Source of the DNA: Roseomonas sp.
Lineage (GTDB): Bacteria > Pseudomonadota > Alphaproteobacteria > Acetobacterales > Acetobacteraceae
Assembly (NCBI GenBank): GCA_020249435.1
Contig: JADCFQ010000008.1
Span: 62,001-126,000, forward strand
Length of the DNA stretch: 64,000 nt
Reading direction: 5' to 3'
The notes under the pieces were generated by a model, which was not told the origin of the DNA, searched no databases, and worked only from the letters and a program-made list of their open reading frames with translations. The position numbers and the translations under genes are program-made. Below are positions 27,199 through 37,504 of this stretch, one piece after another. How positions within the stretch are numbered: the stretch's first letter is position 1; every line of letters begins with the position of its first letter.

Positions 27199-30069
27199 AT
27201 GGCCGGAGTGGATATTCTCGCAACCGCGATGACGGGGGCGAATGCTGCCTATCTTGCTGATCTTTACGCCAGATGGACAGAAAATCCCGGAAGCGTGGAC
27301 CCCACCTTTGCGGAGCTTTTCGCTTCCCTGAATGATGAGGCACGGGCAGTGCTGACGGATGCCTCTGGCGCGTCCTGGGCGCCGCGTATCCGTGGCGCCT
27401 TTGGGCCAGATCCCGAAAAGCCCGCCCCCGCCAAGGGCGCCAAGCCAGCCGCGGCCGACCCGGAAGCGACGCGCCGTGCGGTGCTCGATTCGATCCGCGC
27501 GCTGATGCTGATCCGCAGCTATCGCGTGCGCGGGCATCTCGAAGCGCGGCTTGATCCGCTCGGCCTGCAAGTGCCGAAATCCCATCCGGAGCTTGACCCC
27601 AAGACCTATGGCTTCACGGAGGAGGATTGGGATCGCCAGATTTTCCTCGATTTCGTGCTGGGCAAGGAAACCGCCAATCTGCGTGAGATTCTGGCGATAT
27701 GCCGCGCATCCTATTGCGGTTCAATCGGCGTTGAATTCATGCATATCCAGGACCCGGATCAAAAATCCTGGATCCAGCGCCGCATTGAAGGCGCGCCCTG
27801 GGTTGGCGCCTTCGACAATACGCAGAAGAACCAAATTCTGCAGCAATTGACGGAAGCGGAAGGCTTTGAAGCCTTTTGCGCGCGGAAATTCGTGGGCACC
27901 AAGCGCTTTGGCCTGGAAGGGGGCGAGACCACCATCCCAGCGGTGCAGGCAGCGATTGAAACCGCCGCCAAGCAGGGGGCGAAGGAAATCGTGATTGGCA
28001 TGGCGCATCGCGGGCGCCTCAATATGCTGGTCAATGTGGTGAAAAAATCCTTCACCCAGGTGTTTTCGGAATTCAAAGGCAATTCGGCCAATCCGGATGA
28101 CATCGAAAGCTCGGGCGATGTGAAATACCATTTGGGTACCAGCACCGATATCGATATCGCCGGGAACAAGGTTCACCTTTCGCTGCAACCCAATCCTTCA
28201 CATCTGGAAGCGGTTGATCCGGTGGTGGCAGGCAAGGTGCGCGCGCGCCAGGATATGGGCGGCGACATCAAGGGCCGGCGTTCCGTGATGGGCATTCTGC
28301 TGCATGGCGATGCCGCCTTTGCCGGGCAGGGCGTGGTTTATGAAACGCTGGCGATGAGCCAATTGATTGGCTATCGCACCGGCGGCACGTTGCATATCGT
28401 CACCAATAACCAGATCGGCTTCACCACCGTGCCGGCGCATGCCTATTCGGGTTTGTACTGCACGGATGTCGCGAAATCCGTCCAGGCGCCGATCCTGCAT
28501 GTGAATGGCGATGACCCGGAAGCGGTGGTGTTCTGTGCGCGCCTTGCAGCCGAATTCCGCATGGTCTTTGGCGCGGATGTGGTGCTGGATATCGTTTGCT
28601 ATCGCCGCCACGGCCATAATGAAAGCGATGAGCCCGCCTTCACCCAGCCGCTGATGTATAACCGCATCCGCGAATTGCGCACGACGCGCAATCTTTATGC
28701 GGAACGGCTCGCGCAGGAAGGATCGGTCCCGGCTGAATCTTCCAAGGCGATGCTGGATGCCTTCAATGCCCGCCTGGAAGAAGCCTTTGAGGCATCGCAA
28801 TCCTATCGCCCGAATAAGGCGGATTGGCTGGAAGGCCATTGGTCCGGCCTGCGTCCTGCCGGTTCGACGGATGAGGCGGAGCAGCTTGAAGCAACCTCGG
28901 TCGCGCCCGAAACACTGAAGGAAATCGGCCTCGCGCTGTCGCGCGTGCCGGCTGATTTCGGCGTCAATTCGAAAATCGCGCGGCAATTGGAACAGAAGCG
29001 CCAGGCGATCGAAACCGGGGAGGGGATTGATTGGGCAACCGGTGAGGCTTTGGCCTTTGGGTCACTGCTGCTGGAAGGCCATCGTGTGCGCCTGTCCGGT
29101 GAGGATGTGCAGCGCGGCACCTTCAGCCATCGTCATGCGGTGCTGATTGATCAGGCGAGCCAGGCTGAATACACGCCGCTCAATAATATCCGCGAAGGTC
29201 AGGCGAAGTTTGAAGCCTTCAATTCGCTGCTCGCGGAATTTGGCGTGCTTGGCTTTGATTATGGCTATTCGCTCGCTGATCCCAAGACGCTGGTGCTCTG
29301 GGAAGGGCAGTTTGGCGATTTCGCCAATGGCGCGCAGGTCATCATTGACCAGTTCATCGCCTCGGGTGAGACCAAATGGCTGCGCATGTCGGGCCTGGTG
29401 ATGCTGCTGCCGCATGGCTATGAAGGGCAGGGGCCGGAACATTCCTCCGCCCGGCTTGAACGCTATTTGCAGCTTTGCGCTGAACGCAATATGCGCATTT
29501 GCAATTTCACGACACCGGCCAATTACTTCCATGCTTTGCGTCGGCAGATGAAGGCAAATTACCGCAAGCCCTTGGTGGTGATGACGCCGAAATCCCTGCT
29601 GCGGCATAAGCTCGCCATCAGCAATCTCTCGGAATTCGGCCCTGGCAGCGGCTTCCGGCATGTGATTGATGAGGTGGACAAGATCGCGCCGCCCAAGAAA
29701 ATCCGTCGCGTCGTGCTCTGCACTGGCAAGGTCTATTATGACCTGCTGCAGGAACGCCGCGACAAGGGGATCAAGGATGTCGCGATTGTGCGGCTTGAAC
29801 AGCTCTATCCCTTCCCGAGGATCAGCCTGCCGCGGGTGCTGGCGCAATATCCCAATGCGGAAGTGGTGTGGTGCCAGGAAGAACCGGAAAACATGGGCGC
29901 GTGGAACTTCGTGGATCGCAAGATTGAAGGCGTCTTGAAGACGCTGGATATCAAGGCGAAGCGCCCCGACTATGTGGGCCGGGAGGAGGCGGCGAGCCCC
30001 GCCACCGGCCTTGCCAAGGTGCATCAACAACAACAGGAAGCATTGGTGCGCGCAGCCCTGATGGGCTGA
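27199..30069 (+). CDS. sucA: 2-Oxoglutarate dehydrogenase E1 component
   Basis: 956 residues from the ATG at 27199, which has a GGGAGGGAGAAGG site at 27183-27195 and starts just before the E1 N-terminal helix ([17 protein letters not shown]) that binds E2. The in-frame ATG at 27088 would add 37 low-quality residues. TPP-binding parts include [14 protein letters not shown] near 260 and [10 protein letters not shown]1 decarboxylates 2-oxoglutarate and succinylates the E2 lipoyl group. sucB follows after 29 bp. The 155-bp leader may hold its own promoter, but none was identified. Confidence 0.97.
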   Translation: MAGVDILATAMTGANAAYLADLYARWTENPGSVDPTFAELFASLNDEARAVLTDASGASWAPRIRGAFGPDPEKPAPAKGAKPAAADPEATRRAVLDSIRALMLIRSYRVRGHLEARLDPLGLQVPKSHPELDPKTYGFTEEDWDRQIFLDFVLGKETANLREILAICRASYCGSIGVEFMHIQDPDQKSWIQRRIEGAPWVGAFDNTQKNQILQQLTEAEGFEAFCARKFVGTKRFGLEGGETTIPAVQAAIETAAKQGAKEIVIGMAHRGRLNMLVNVVKKSFTQVFSEFKGNSANPDDIESSGDVKYHLGTSTDIDIAGNKVHLSLQPNPSHLEAVDPVVAGKVRARQDMGGDIKGRRSVMGILLHGDAAFAGQGVVYETLAMSQLIGYRTGGTLHIVTNNQIGFTTVPAHAYSGLYCTDVAKSVQAPILHVNGDDPEAVVFCARLAAEFRMVFGADVVLDIVCYRRHGHNESDEPAFTQPLMYNRIRELRTTRNLYAERLAQEGSVPAESSKAMLDAFNARLEEAFEASQSYRPNKADWLEGHWSGLRPAGSTDEAEQLEATSVAPETLKEIGLALSRVPADFGVNSKIARQLEQKRQAIETGEGIDWATGEALAFGSLLLEGHRVRLSGEDVQRGTFSHRHAVLIDQASQAEYTPLNNIREGQAKFEAFNSLLAEFGVLGFDYGYSLADPKTLVLWEGQFGDFANGAQVIIDQFIASGETKWLRMSGLVMLLPHGYEGQGPEHSSARLERYLQLCAERNMRICNFTTPANYFHALRRQMKANYRKPLVVMTPKSLLRHKLAISNLSEFGPGSGFRHVIDEVDKIAPPKKIRRVVLCTGKVYYDLLQERRDKGIKDVAIVRLEQLYPFPRISLPRVLAQYPNAEVVWCQEEPENMGAWNFVDRKIEGVLKTLDIKAKRPDYVGREEAASPATGLAKVHQQQQEALVRAALMG

Positions 30070-30098
30070 CGCGTATTGGTTTTGGAACGGATCGATCA

Positions 30099-31292
30099 AT
30101 GACCAATATTGTCGTGCCCAGCCTGGGCGAAAGCGTCTCAACCGCCACCGTCGCGCGTTGGCTGAAAAAGGCCGGTGAGGCTGTGACGGCGGATGAGCCC
30201 TTGGTGGAGCTTGAGACCGATAAGGTGACGGTGGAGGTAAATGCGCCGGTGGCCGGCGTTGTTGCTGCCATTGCCGCTGATGCTGGCGCGGAAGTGGTAC
30301 CCGGCGCCGTGCTGGGCAGCATTCAGGCCGGTGCTGCCGCTGGTGCCGCGAAGCCCGCAGCCGCGCCAGCCCCTGCGGCCAAGCCTGCGGCGGCGCCGGC
30401 TGCCGCTTCGGGCCATGCGCCGATGCCGGCGGCGGCCAAGATGATGGCCGAAACCGGTGCTTCTGCCGCCGCGATTGGCGCGGGCACGGGCAAGGATGGG
30501 CGCATCACCAAGGGCGATGTGCTGGCCTATTTGGCGCAGCCTGCTGCCGCGCCGGCGCCGGCCCCTGCCGTGCGGGCTTCGCGCCCGCCGGAAGCGGGTG
30601 AGGAGCGTGTGAAGATGACCCGGCTGCGCGCCACCATCGCGCGGCGGCTCAAGGAAGCGCAGAATACGGCCGCGATGCTGACCACCTTCAATGAGGTGGA
30701 TATGTCAGCCGCGATGGCGCTGCGTTCCGAATATCGTGATGCCTTCGAAAAGCGTCATGGCGTGAAGCTTGGCTTCATGTCCTTCTTTGTGAAGGCGTGC
30801 ATTGCCGCGCTCAAGGAATTCCCGGCGGTGAATGCCGAGATTGATGGCGATGAGATTGTCTACAAGAATTTCGTGCATATGGGCATTGCGGTGGGCGGGC
30901 CTTCGGGCCTGGTGGTGCCGGTACTGCGCAATGCGGATACGATGGGCTTTGCCGAAATTGAAAAGCGCATCGGTGAATTCGGCAAGCGCGCGCGTGATGG
31001 TGCCTTGAAGCTGGATGAATTGGCTGGTGGTTCCTTCACCATCACCAATGGCGGCATTTATGGTTCGCTGATGTCCACGCCGATCCTGAACCCGCCGCAA
31101 TCGGGCATTCTTGGCATGCACAAGATTCAGGATCGTCCCATGGCGGTGGGTGGCAAGATTGAAATTCGCCCGATGATGTATATCGCGCTGTCTTATGATC
31201 ACCGCATTGTGGATGGGAAGGAGGCGGTGAGCTTCCTGGTCCGCGTCAAGGAAAGCATCGAAGACCCGCGCAGGTTGATGCTGGATATCTAA
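30099..31292 (+). CDS. sucB: 2-Oxoglutarate dehydrogenase E2, dihydrolipoyl succinyltransferase
   Basis: 397 residues. One lipoyl domain at 1-77 with the lipoyl lysine Lys42 in ETDKVTVEV; an Ala/Pro-rich linker (about 80-110); a peripheral-subunit-binding domain ([20 protein letters not shown], about 112-145); a second Ala/Pro linker; and the catalytic domain with [13 protein letters not shown] near the C-terminus. It forms the core of the OGDH complex. A terminator follows directly, and the E3 gene lpdA lies 2.2 kb further on behind two opposite-strand Bug genes. Confidence 0.97.
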   Translation: MTNIVVPSLGESVSTATVARWLKKAGEAVTADEPLVELETDKVTVEVNAPVAGVVAAIAADAGAEVVPGAVLGSIQAGAAAGAAKPAAAPAPAAKPAAAPAAASGHAPMPAAAKMMAETGASAAAIGAGTGKDGRITKGDVLAYLAQPAAAPAPAPAVRASRPPEAGEERVKMTRLRATIARRLKEAQNTAAMLTTFNEVDMSAAMALRSEYRDAFEKRHGVKLGFMSFFVKACIAALKEFPAVNAEIDGDEIVYKNFVHMGIAVGGPSGLVVPVLRNADTMGFAEIEKRIGEFGKRARDGALKLDELAGGSFTITNGGIYGSLMSTPILNPPQSGILGMHKIQDRPMAVGGKIEIRPMMYIALSYDHRIVDGKEAVSFLVRVKESIEDPRRLMLDI

Positions 31293-31302
31293 TATTGGGT
31301 TC

Positions 31303-31359
31303 AAAGGGTCGTTCGACCCTTTGCGGGTGGGTACGGGAGGGCAGAGCCCTCCCGTTTTT
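31303..31359 (+). terminator. Tandem hairpins and terminator after sucB
   Basis: First hairpin AAAGGGTC / GACCCTTT (31303-31310, 31315-31322) with a GTTC loop; second CGGGAGGG / CCCTCCCG (31334-31341, 31347-31354) followed by TTTTT. The second has the form of a rho-independent terminator for the suc transcript. It ends 4 bp before the convergent Bug gene. Confidence 0.88.
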
Positions 31360-31362
31360 CTT

Positions 31363-32331
31363 TCAGTCAATACTCAGATTCAGCCGCTGCACCCATTCCT
31401 TCTCATATTCCACCCGCGCCTTCACAAAGGCCAGGTAATCAGCCGTGTTGAGATATTCGCGCGGCATGTCCCAGCGGCGCACCACGGCCTGGTTTGTTTC
31501 ATCCTCCCAGGCTTTTTTGAAGGCGTTGTGGAGGATTTCGACAATTTCCCCCGGGATGCCGCGTGGCCCGACCACGCCATAGGGGCTCGTCACCACCATA
31601 TCGTAGCCGAGTTCGTTGAGTGTCGGCGCATTAGGAAAGCCACCCAGGCGATCGCGCGTCCAGACGCTTAGCAGGCGGAATTCGCCGGCTTCCACTTGGG
31701 GGCGCCAGGCTTGCGCATCGGCGACCATGGTGATTTGCCGGCCAAGCAGCGCGGTGACACCTTCCTGCGCGCCGCGATAGGGCACATGGGTCATTTCCGC
31801 CTTTTCGCGGCGGAGCAGATCTTCCATGGCGATGTGGTTGGTGGTGGCGATGCCGCTGGTGGAATAGGTCAATTCACCGGGTTTGCGGCGCGCTTCGGCG
31901 AAAACATCGGCCAAGCGCTGATAGGGGCTATCGGTGCGCACCACCGTGCCGAAGGTGAAGCCGGAAAACTGCATGATATAGCTGAAATCATTCACCGGGT
32001 CCCAGCTCGGCTGCCTGGTCAGGAAAGGGTGGCGCAGCACAGAAAGGTGATGATGCGCGAGCGTATAGCCATCCGGCACCCCTTGCGTGACAAGGAAGGT
32101 CGCCGCACGGGTGCCGCGCGCGCCGGGCAGATTCTCGGACAGGATAGGTTGGCCCAAATCCTTCCGCACCACTTCGAACATATTGCGTTGCAGCGGGTCG
32201 AGTGACCCGCCCGGTGGCCAGGGCGTGATGAAGCGAATGGGCCGATTGGGAAAGCGCCCCTGGCCGAGCGCGGGTGCGGCCAGGATGGTTGCGCCAAGGC
32301 CAAGCGCGGCGCGGCGGGAAAGCTGCGGCAT
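31363..32331 (-). CDS. Bug/TctC-family periplasmic binding protein (3 of 9)
   Basis: 322 residues from the ATG at 32331, which has AAGGGG nine bases upstream; an ATG seven codons further out lacks a site. Signal MPQLSRRAALGLGATI, cleavage near PALGQ, twin arginine. It is clearly paralogous to the next gene: both share HLSVLR, the W-D-P-x-x-D-F segment, a YSTSGI-TTNH motif and ELGYDMVV-SPYGV. The pair is a tandem duplication. The two genes lie between sucB and lpdA on the opposite strand. Ligand and permease unknown. Confidence 0.92.
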   Translation of the reverse strand: MPQLSRRAALGLGATILAAPALGQGRFPNRPIRFITPWPPGGSLDPLQRNMFEVVRKDLGQPILSENLPGARGTRAATFLVTQGVPDGYTLAHHHLSVLRHPFLTRQPSWDPVNDFSYIMQFSGFTFGTVVRTDSPYQRLADVFAEARRKPGELTYSTSGIATTNHIAMEDLLRREKAEMTHVPYRGAQEGVTALLGRQITMVADAQAWRPQVEAGEFRLLSVWTRDRLGGFPNAPTLNELGYDMVVTSPYGVVGPRGIPGEIVEILHNAFKKAWEDETNQAVVRRWDMPREYLNTADYLAFVKARVEYEKEWVQRLNLSID

Positions 32332-32344
32332 GGCGCGTGACCCC

Positions 32345-33325
32345 TTAGCCATCCAAGGTCAGGCCAAGGCGGCGCACCATGGTCTTTTCGTATTCGACAC
32401 GTTCCACGATGAAGCGGCGGTAGCTTTCCGTATCCTGATAAACCAGCGGCATATCGAATTGGCTGCGGATGCGCGTGTTTTCGGGGCTGAACAGCGCGTC
32501 CTTCATCGCGTCATGCAAGACGCGCACAATGCCAGGGTCCATGCCCTTGGGGCCGCTCACGCCATAAGGGGAAGCGACCACCATATCATAGCCAAGCTCC
32601 TTCAAGGTGGGCACGGCGGGGAAGCGCGGGGCGCGTTCCGCACTCCAGACCGCGAGCGCGCGCATCTGCCCGGCCTCCACATTGGGTGCCCAGGTGGAGC
32701 TATCGCAGATCATATCCACCTGGCCGGAAAGCACGGCGGTGACACCTTCATTGGCGCCGCGGAAAGGCACATGGGTCAGGCTGATTTTCTCGATCTCCTG
32801 AATGCTTTCCATGGCCAGGTGATTGGTGGTGCCGATGCCGCTGGTGGAATAGGTCAGCTTGCCGGGATTGGCGCGCGCATAGGCCAGCAAATCCTGCCAG
32901 GATTTGAGCGGGCTATCCGCCTTCACCGCAGTGCCAAACAGCCAGCCGGTCATGCCGATGATATGTGTGAAATCGCCAATCGGGTCCCAGCCGGGGGTGC
33001 GCATCATCCAGGGCCGGCGCAGCACGGATAGATGCATCTGCGTCAGCGTATAGCCATCGGGCCGCGCCTGTTGTGCGACGGTCAGCACGCCAAGCGTGCC
33101 GCCGGCGCCTGGGCGGTTTTGCACCACCATGGGCTGGCCGAGCGCCCTGCCGACAAGCTCCGCGATGGAGCGCAGCTGCGCATCGGCGGAACCGCCGGCG
33201 GGCCAGGGCACCACAAGCTGAATGGGCCGATCCGGGTAGCGGGCCTGCGCCAGGGCAGGGGCGGCAAGCGCCGCCCCGGTTGCGGCCAGCGCCAAGCGGC
33301 GAGAGATGAATGTCGGTTTCGTCAT
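32345..33325 (-). CDS. Bug/TctC-family periplasmic binding protein (4 of 9)
   Basis: 326 residues from the ATG at 33325, with GGGGAGGAA just upstream; the open frame continues much further but without homology. Signal MTKPTFISRRLALAATGAAL, cleavage near PALAQ, twin arginine. Family marks PIQLVVPWPAGGSADAQ, RPGAGGTLG and DGYTLTQ. It is the upstream member of a tandem pair with the gene at 31363 (13 bp between them), so they are probably co-transcribed. Confidence 0.92.
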   Translation of the reverse strand: MTKPTFISRRLALAATGAALAAPALAQARYPDRPIQLVVPWPAGGSADAQLRSIAELVGRALGQPMVVQNRPGAGGTLGVLTVAQQARPDGYTLTQMHLSVLRRPWMMRTPGWDPIGDFTHIIGMTGWLFGTAVKADSPLKSWQDLLAYARANPGKLTYSTSGIGTTNHLAMESIQEIEKISLTHVPFRGANEGVTAVLSGQVDMICDSSTWAPNVEAGQMRALAVWSAERAPRFPAVPTLKELGYDMVVASPYGVSGPKGMDPGIVRVLHDAMKDALFSPENTRIRSQFDMPLVYQDTESYRRFIVERVEYEKTMVRRLGLTLDG

Positions 33326-33483
33326 GGCTTTTCCTCCCCAAGGCGCGTCTTGCGGCGCCTGTTTCGGGGCGCAGGATAGGGGGGAAAGCGGGCAAAACCC
33401 AAGCCCTAATTCCATGGCTTGATCGCCCTCGCCACCCGGTCCAAACATGGCGGCGAAAACAAACGGGTTGAGGATGCCTGACC

Positions 33484-34875
33484 ATGAGTGAAGCCTTTGA
33501 TGTGATCGTGATCGGCGCCGGCCCCGGCGGCTATGTTTGCGCGATCCGTGCTGCACAACTCGGCATGAAGGTGGCTTGCGTTGAAAAGCGTGAGACGCTG
33601 GGCGGCACCTGCCTCAATGTCGGCTGCATCCCATCCAAGGCGCTGCTGCAATCCTCGGAACATTATGAGGAGGCGCAGCATAAGCTCGCCGATCATGGTG
33701 TCACGGTTGGGTCGGTGAAGCTTGATCTGGCGCGGATGCTGGCGCGCAAGGGTGAAGTGGTCGGCGCCAATGTGAAGGGGGTCGAGTTCCTGTTCCGCAA
33801 GAACAAGGTCACCTGGCTGAAGGGTGAGGGCAGCATCACGGCGCCCGGCACGGTCAGCGTCGCGGGCAAGGATTACACCGTCAAGCACATCGTGATCGCG
33901 AGCGGGAGTGAGAGCATTCCCCTGCCGGGTGTGGAAGTGGATGAAAAGCAGATCGTGACTTCCACCGGCGGCCTGGAATTGACGAGCGTGCCAAAGCATC
34001 TGGTGGTGATTGGTGGCGGCTATATCGGGTTGGAATTGGGTAGCGTTTGGCGCCGCTTGGGTGCGGAAGTGACGGTGGTGGAATTCCTCGACCGTCTGGT
34101 GCCGAGCATGGATCTCGAAGTGGGCAAGGCGTTTGAACGCATCCTGGCGAAGCAGGGCATCAAGACCAAGCTGAAAACCAAGGTGATGGGTGCCACCAAG
34201 TCCAAAAAGGGTGTGGTGCTGAAGCTGGAACCTGCTGCCGGTGGTGCGGCGGAAGAATTGACCGCCGATGTTGTGCTGGTCGCGATTGGGCGGCGGCCTT
34301 ACGTCGCGGGGCTTGGCTTGGACAAGGTGGGCGTTGCGCTGGATGAACGTGGGCGCATCAAGGTGGATGGCCATTACGCCACCAATGTGCCGGGCATTTA
34401 TGCCATTGGCGATGTGATCACTGGGCCGATGCTGGCGCATAAGGCGGAAGAAGAAGGTGTGGCACTCGCGGAAATGCTGGCGGGGCAAAAGCCGCATGTG
34501 AATTACGGCGCCATCCCGGGAGTGGTCTATACTTGGCCGGAAGTTGCTTCAGTGGGTGAAACCGAGGATCAGCTCAAGGCGCGCGGTGTGGCGTACAAGG
34601 TCGGCAAGTTCCCCTTCACCGCGAATGGTCGCGCGCGGGCCATGGGCGATATGGATGGGTTTGTGAAAATCCTGGCGGATAAGGCGACAGACAAGGTGCT
34701 GGGCGCGCATATCATCGGCCCGGATGCCGGCACGCTGATTGCGGAATTGGCGCTGGCGATGGAATTCGGCGCAAGTGCCGAAGATGTGGCGCGTACCTGC
34801 CATGCGCATCCTTCGTTGAATGAGGCAGTGAAGGAAGCGGCACTCGCCGTGGATGGGCGGGCGCTGCATATCTGA
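33484..34875 (+). CDS. lpdA: Dihydrolipoyl dehydrogenase (E3)
   Basis: 463 residues. FAD motif [14 protein letters not shown] at 7-20, redox disulfide Cys43 and Cys48 in [16 protein letters not shown] motif [16 protein letters not shown] near 178-193, and the dimer-interface active site HAHPSLNEA near the C-terminus. E3 reoxidises dihydrolipoyl groups of 2-oxoacid dehydrogenases. It belongs with sucAB but is separated from them by two Bug genes on the other strand, so it needs its own promoter in 33326-33483; none is evident. Its stop codon lies inside a structured repeat (34874-34978). Confidence 0.98.
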   Translation: MSEAFDVIVIGAGPGGYVCAIRAAQLGMKVACVEKRETLGGTCLNVGCIPSKALLQSSEHYEEAQHKLADHGVTVGSVKLDLARMLARKGEVVGANVKGVEFLFRKNKVTWLKGEGSITAPGTVSVAGKDYTVKHIVIASGSESIPLPGVEVDEKQIVTSTGGLELTSVPKHLVVIGGGYIGLELGSVWRRLGAEVTVVEFLDRLVPSMDLEVGKAFERILAKQGIKTKLKTKVMGATKSKKGVVLKLEPAAGGAAEELTADVVLVAIGRRPYVAGLGLDKVGVALDERGRIKVDGHYATNVPGIYAIGDVITGPMLAHKAEEEGVALAEMLAGQKPHVNYGAIPGVVYTWPEVASVGETEDQLKARGVAYKVGKFPFTANGRARAMGDMDGFVKILADKATDKVLGAHIIGPDAGTLIAELALAMEFGASAEDVARTCHAHPSLNEAVKEAALAVDGRALHI

Positions 34876-34978
34876 GCATTTTCAAGCCAAGTGGCATCAC
34901 TTGGCGGCTCGGAAAATGCGATCAAACTTTAGGGTTAGAGCGCGTCCCGTGAACGCACGCGAACGGGATACGCTCTAA
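34874..34978. repeat. Two-hairpin dispersed element, copy A
   Basis: The conserved half (34874-34927) differs from copy B at 5 of 54 positions. It folds with GCATTTTC / GAAAATGC outside and CCAAGTG / CACTTGG inside. The second half holds TTAGAGCGCGTCCCGT (34935-34950) and ACGGGATACGCTCTAA (34963-34978), pairing at 14 of 16 positions. The element overlaps the lpdA stop at one end and the stop of the convergent glycosylase gene at the other, so it fills the whole intergenic space and may act as a two-way terminator. Confidence 0.85.
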
Positions 34979-35622
34979 ATCGCTGCCGGGGCCTTGAAGC
35001 CGCCTTCCTTCGCCAAATCCGCCGCGCGCCACAAATACCAGGCTGCGGTGGTGCGATAGGGCGCCCAGGCCTCCCCGATTTCAGCGAGCGCTTTCGGCTT
35101 TGGTTGTTCAGGCAGGCCCGCCGCGACGCGGTAGCCCTCACGCACGCCGAAATCATCCACGGGCAGGATATCGGCGCGGCCAAGGGTGAAGATCAGCAGC
35201 ATCTCCACCGTCCAGCGCCCAACACCGCGCAAGGCCACCAGCCTTTCGATCAATACCTCATCCGAAAGCCGGCGCGCGGCGGCGCGATTCGGAATAACGC
35301 CAAGCGCGGCTTTCTCAGCAATGTCGCGAATGGCGAGCACCTTATTGGCGGAAAGCCCGGCGCTACGCATGGCCTCAGGTGATAATGCCAGCACTGCTTC
35401 CGGTGTGGGAAAGCCAGGTTCAGGACAAAGGGCGATGAAGCGGCCGAGTATCGCTTCCGCCGCGCGGCCATGCACCTGTTGGTGGGCAATGGCGCGCACC
35501 AAAGCCTCATAGGGTTGGCGCCGGGCGGGCTTCAGCGTGAAGGGGCCCACCTGACGGATGACCCGCTTCAGCACGGCATCGCGCCTGAGGTAGCGCAAGG
35601 CTTCCGGCGTGCCGAGGCTCAT
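34975..35622 (-). CDS. DNA-3-methyladenine glycosylase II-type (HhH-GPD) protein 1
   Basis: 215 residues of the AlkA/HhH-GPD superfamily. AIAHQQVHGRAAEAIL (about 46-61) is the usual helix; the helix-hairpin-helix is LVALRGVGRWTVEMLL (about 130-145), and the catalytic Asp157 lies in LPVDDFGVREG. No iron-sulfur cluster cysteines. It should excise alkylated purines. Its ATG overlaps the stop of the TRAP large permease gene by 4 bp, so it is apparently translated from the TRAP message, an odd place for a repair gene. A second paralogue lies at 47953. Confidence 0.93.
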   Translation of the reverse strand: MSLGTPEALRYLRRDAVLKRVIRQVGPFTLKPARRQPYEALVRAIAHQQVHGRAAEAILGRFIALCPEPGFPTPEAVLALSPEAMRSAGLSANKVLAIRDIAEKAALGVIPNRAAARRLSDEVLIERLVALRGVGRWTVEMLLIFTLGRADILPVDDFGVREGYRVAAGLPEQPKPKALAEIGEAWAPYRTTAAWYLWRAADLAKEGGFKAPAAI

Positions 35623-36896
35623 CTGAACACGAGATGCGGCAAGGTCAGCGTAATCCAGGGCACGTAAGTGATGACCATGAGTGCGCCGAACACCACGGCA
35701 ATGAAGACCCCCAGATAGCGCATCATCTGGTCAACGCCGCAGCGCGCGACTTGCGCTGCGGCAAACAGGTTCACGCCAAAGGGCGGCGTGATCATGCCAA
35801 GCGCCAGGTTGACGACCATGATGGTGCCGAAATGCACCTGGTCAATGCCAAGCTTTTCGGCTGCCTCCGCCAGGATCGGCGCCAGCACGATGATGGAAGC
35901 GGAGGTTTCGACAAACATCCCAACCACGAACAGGAACAGATTGACCACCAGCAGATAAAGGCTGGAATCATTGAAGGATGTTGCGATCCATTCCGCCGCC
36001 AGATCAGGCACGCCCTGACGATTGAGCAGCCAGGAAAACACCGCCGCACAGGCGATGATGAACATGATGACCGCGCTGGAGATCACGGATTTCCTGAAAA
36101 TCGGGAAGAGGTCGCGCCAGGCGATTTCCTTATGGACGAAAAGCCCGATGATCAGCGCATAGACCACGGCAATGACAGAAGCCTCGGTTGGTGTCGTCAC
36201 GCCGCCATAAATCCCGCCCAGCACAACAAAGGGCATCAGCAGCGCGAAGCCAGCCTGCCGCGTCGCGACCGGGAAAGACAAGCGCCCAACGCCATCTTCC
36301 TTGCCCCAGCCCTTGATCCGGCACCAGATCAACACGGTGGCAATAAGCGACCCGCCAATCAGAACGCCTGGCCCGAAGCCTGCGATGAACAACTCAGGGA
36401 TCGAGGTTTGCGTGGTGACACCGTAAAGGATCATCGGAATGGAAGGCGGGATAATGACGCCAAGCTCAGCCGCTGTGGCTTGAAGTGCCGCGGCGAAGGG
36501 CACCGGATAGCCCGCACGCACGAGTGCCGGGATCATGATGGCGCCAATGGCAAAGGTGGTGGCCACACTGCTGCCGCTGATCGCGGCAAAGATCATGCAG
36601 GTGATTACGCAGGTCGCCGGCAACCCGCCCTGAATGCCGCCCACGATGGAGCGTGCAAATTCCACCAGCCGGCGCGAAATGCCACCCACTTCCATGAGAT
36701 TTCCGGCCAGGATGAAGAAGGGAATGGCGGCCAGCGGAAAGCGATCAAGCGAGACAAAAAGCTGCTGCGCCACCACCACCAGCGGGAAATTCGTGAAGCC
36801 ATGAATGCCAATAATGGCGGCCAGGCCAATGGCAATGGCAACCGGAATGCTGGCGGCAAACAGCACCAGCATGACGGTGAGCATGGTGCCGCTCAT
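35619..36896 (-). CDS. TRAP transporter large permease (DctM)
   Basis: 425 residues, standard DctM length, about twelve membrane segments. Family marks: IPFFILAGNLMEVGGIS near 57, FAAISGSSVATTFAIG near 105, PPSIPMILYGVTTQTSI near 150, and VNLALGMITPPFGVNLF near 355. It is the sodium-coupled channel of the C4-dicarboxylate-type TRAP system with the small permease (4-bp overlap upstream) and the binding protein at 37680. It overlaps the glycosylase gene downstream by 4 bp. Confidence 0.95.
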   Translation of the reverse strand: MSGTMLTVMLVLFAASIPVAIAIGLAAIIGIHGFTNFPLVVVAQQLFVSLDRFPLAAIPFFILAGNLMEVGGISRRLVEFARSIVGGIQGGLPATCVITCMIFAAISGSSVATTFAIGAIMIPALVRAGYPVPFAAALQATAAELGVIIPPSIPMILYGVTTQTSIPELFIAGFGPGVLIGGSLIATVLIWCRIKGWGKEDGVGRLSFPVATRQAGFALLMPFVVLGGIYGGVTTPTEASVIAVVYALIIGLFVHKEIAWRDLFPIFRKSVISSAVIMFIIACAAVFSWLLNRQGVPDLAAEWIATSFNDSSLYLLVVNLFLFVVGMFVETSASIIVLAPILAEAAEKLGIDQVHFGTIMVVNLALGMITPPFGVNLFAAAQVARCGVDQMMRYLGVFIAVVFGALMVITYVPWITLTLPHLVFR

Positions 36897-37489
36897 ACTG
36901 CGGACTCCAATTCTTCTGAGCGTCTATCGAGGAAATGCGCAATCGACCCCAGCATGGCAAAGACCGCCCCAATCGGAATGGCGGCATAGCCCCAGGCCAT
37001 GGAAACCTCCATGCCCGCCATTTCCTGGAATTTTACACGTTCCGCCATGCTCCAGCCGAACCAGAACATGACGCCGAGCATGAGAAGGATGCTCGCCAGC
37101 GACAGCCCTTCAAGAATATTGCGCAAAACGCCGCGCGACAGGCGATGGGCAATGTCAATCGAAACCAGGGCACCGGCGCGCAGCGCCACGGCAAGGCCGA
37201 TAAAGGCCATCCAGATCAGCGCGGTGCGGACAAGCGCTTCGGACCAGACAGAGGGCGTTTCGGTAGCGAAACGAGCCACCACCTGCCAAAGCCCGGCGAA
37301 AACCGCAACCGCAAGCGCCAAGCAGGCCATGATGGCGGCGATGGTGGTCCCTACCCTATCCGCGGTCAGCACCCCGACGCGCAGCTTGGCCCGCAGGCCA
37401 TCGCCGGATTTCAACCAGAAGGCAAAAACCAGCGCCAGCAGCGTCGCGGCTGCGGTCACCTGCAAGGGCAGGACATTCATCGCATTCAT
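36893..37489 (-). CDS. TRAP transporter small permease (DctQ)
   Basis: 198 residues. The DctQ core of four membrane helices starts near residue 45 (TTIAAIMACLALAVAVFAGLW) and includes SEALVRTALIWMAFIGLAVA followed by LRAGALVSID, a family pattern. An extra hydrophobic segment precedes at 5-25, so a fifth helix or a longer leader is possible. It sits between the binding-protein gene and dctM; copy B of the dispersed element lies in the 190-bp gap upstream. Confidence 0.9.
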   Translation of the reverse strand: MNAMNVLPLQVTAAATLLALVFAFWLKSGDGLRAKLRVGVLTADRVGTTIAAIMACLALAVAVFAGLWQVVARFATETPSVWSEALVRTALIWMAFIGLAVALRAGALVSIDIAHRLSRGVLRNILEGLSLASILLMLGVMFWFGWSMAERVKFQEMAGMEVSMAWGYAAIPIGAVFAMLGSIAHFLDRRSEELESAV

Positions 37490-37504
37490 CGCGCCATCCT
37501 ATCA

